Assembly: GCA_012513425.1 (NCBI GenBank)
Contig: JAAZCF010000028.1
Span: forward strand, 1-8,005
From: Bacteroidales bacterium
GTDB taxonomy: Bacteria > Bacteroidota > Bacteroidia > Bacteroidales > UBA932
Reading direction: 5' to 3'
Length of the DNA stretch: 8,005 nt
The position numbers were made by a program, and so were the translations under genes. The notes beneath the pieces are model-generated. The model saw only the letters and a program-made list of their open reading frames with translations. It was not told the origin of the DNA and ran no database searches. Below are positions 7,195 to 8,005 of this stretch, piece after piece (position 1 is the first letter of the stretch; each line of letters starts with the position of its first letter).

Positions 7195-8005
7195 TCCACA
7201 ATTATTACCTTTTCCAAACTTTCATAAGCTTTACCATCTAAAGTAAAATCGACTCTGAGCTTATGCAATCCTTTTTTTGTAAAATATAGTTCTTCGTCCT
7301 TGACTTCAATTTCATCATAATACCATTTCTGCTCCAATGGAGCAGATTTGACATTGATTATGTTTAACCTCAAGCTTTGGCCTATTACATATGGATTATT
7401 GACAAAAGCTATTAAGGGATAGTTTGTTAACTCCGGAATAGTTTGAAATTCAAAATGATATTTTTTCCCTTCCATACCATCTTTTAACGCAAAGATGTCG
7501 CAGATATAAGTTTCACCTGCAAGTAAGTTGGTAAAGTTGTGACTTTTTCCTTTCAAATAGATGGTTTCCATATAAATACTTCGACTGGATCCCCAACGCA
7601 TTACCCATGAAGCACCATTAACGGCGTCATTATCCCACTCAACAAGAGCATCCCTTTGATTGACAGTAAGGTGAACCTCATTAATGGTTGGCAAAGTCCA
7701 GTATGGGTCTTCAACTATAGTGAGATTTATGGTATTTGCCGGCCCAAAGCTGACATTTTTAATTCCTAATCCAACTCCATTTCCATTCCAAAGTCTCAGA
7801 GCATCGTTCTCATTTGACAATAAATTTATCACATCACTCTGACCTGGATAGAATATGTCTTTAATATTGCCAGTATGGAGAATATCAACCAATACAGCGC
7901 AAGGATGAGCACTATTGGCGTTTACAGCATTATATTTCCATCTTTCATATGCAGTCATCGAACCTGCTTGGTTCCATGATTTGTCAACATGGTAGACTAA
8001 AAGAC
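7191..8005 (-). CDS. M6-family (immune-inhibitor-A-like) metallopeptidase, C-terminal part (5' end outside window)
   Basis: The frame is open to the right edge, giving 270 visible residues; an internal ATG at 7958 is not a credible start because the conserved sequence continues upstream of it. The first ~98 residues resemble the end of M6 peptidase domains: LLVYHVDKSWN near the edge (the GLLIxHxDE-type strand), a VNANSAHPCAVLVD stretch (family: N..HPxxxLVEAD), FYPGQSDVINLL, and LWNGNGVGLGIKNVS (family: FPG..n....W.G...gi.Is nI). The zinc-binding HExxH site would lie upstream and is not visible. Residues about 104-190 form an Fn3-like domain (VEWDN, VMRWGSS, GETYICDIFAL), and about 195-270 an Ig/PKD-like domain (QKWYYDEIEV, KKGLHKLRVDF, KVIIVE). 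No type IX secretion tail domain is apparent; a secretion signal would be at the missing N-terminus. M6 enzymes are secreted zinc peptidases that degrade host or environmental proteins. The gene is coupled to the downstream lipoprotein. The family call rests on remembered motifs, not on an alignment. Confidence 0.65.
   Translation of the reverse strand, partial: LLVYHVDKSWNQAGSMTAYERWKYNAVNANSAHPCAVLVDILHTGNIKDIFYPGQSDVINLLSNENDALRLWNGNGVGLGIKNVSFGPANTINLTIVEDPYWTLPTINEVHLTVNQRDALVEWDNDAVNGASWVMRWGSSRSIYMETIYLKGKSHNFTNLLAGETYICDIFALKDGMEGKKYHFEFQTIPELTNYPLIAFVNNPYVIGQSLRLNIINVKSAPLEQKWYYDEIEVKDEELYFTKKGLHKLRVDFTLDGKAYESLEKVIIVE

Noticed and set aside
7007..7246. Plus-strand frame of 79 codons opposite the lipoprotein and peptidase genes
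   Set aside because: It lies across the ATGA junction of two minus-strand genes with clear protein features, and its own translation shows no recognisable domain.
7191..7430. Type IX secretion C-terminal sorting domain at the end of the M6-like peptidase
   Set aside because: The C-terminus reads as an Ig/PKD-like strand ending in VIIVE, without the conserved short motifs and final Lys/Arg-rich strand of such domains.

Overview
The window looks like Bacteroidales (Bacteroidota), probably a gut or other host-associated commensal. The base composition is AT-leaning, there is no Shine-Dalgarno motif in front of any start, and several proteins have lipoprotein (SPII) signals. One intergenic region carries a clear Bacteroides-type promoter (-33 TTTG / -7 TAnnTTTG), and the protein families fit (surface GH3 and GH43 lipoproteins, a YidE/AspT-type permease, an M6-like peptidase). 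No genus can be named from this sequence alone.

Layout on the + strand: the window opens inside a low-molecular-weight protein tyrosine phosphatase (C-terminal part only, 1-333). A short gap of 42 bases follows, then a two-gene carbohydrate unit: a GH3 lipoprotein glycosidase (376-2622) and, 16 bases later, a multidomain GH43-like lipoprotein (2639-4822) built from a beta-propeller, a discoidin (F5/8 C-like) domain, a fibronectin-III-like domain and an extra C-terminal module that I do not recognise. The unit ends in a long nested inverted repeat starting at the GH43 stop codon (4822-4919). The next 157 bases hold a small GC-rich hairpin and a good promoter (5021-5051) driving a YidE/YbjL-type permease with two RCK_C domains (5077-6729).

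Layout on the - strand: two genes run towards the permease and finish only 6 bases from its stop. The upstream one enters from the right edge and is the C-terminal part of what I read as an M6-family (immune-inhibitor-A-like) secreted metallopeptidase, with Fn3-like and Ig/PKD-like domains (7191-8005). Its stop overlaps by four bases (ATGA) the start of a small proline-linker lipoprotein of unknown function (6736-7194).

How the genes work together: the GH3 and GH43 lipoproteins are probably co-transcribed and act in sequence on an oligosaccharide at the cell envelope, although no SusC/SusD pair or regulator is visible. The peptidase and the small lipoprotein are translationally coupled, which suggests linked function. 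The most unusual points are the departures from expected motifs in both glycosidases, the unrecognised GH43 C-terminal module, the peptidase/lipoprotein couple and the long hairpin after the GH43 gene.
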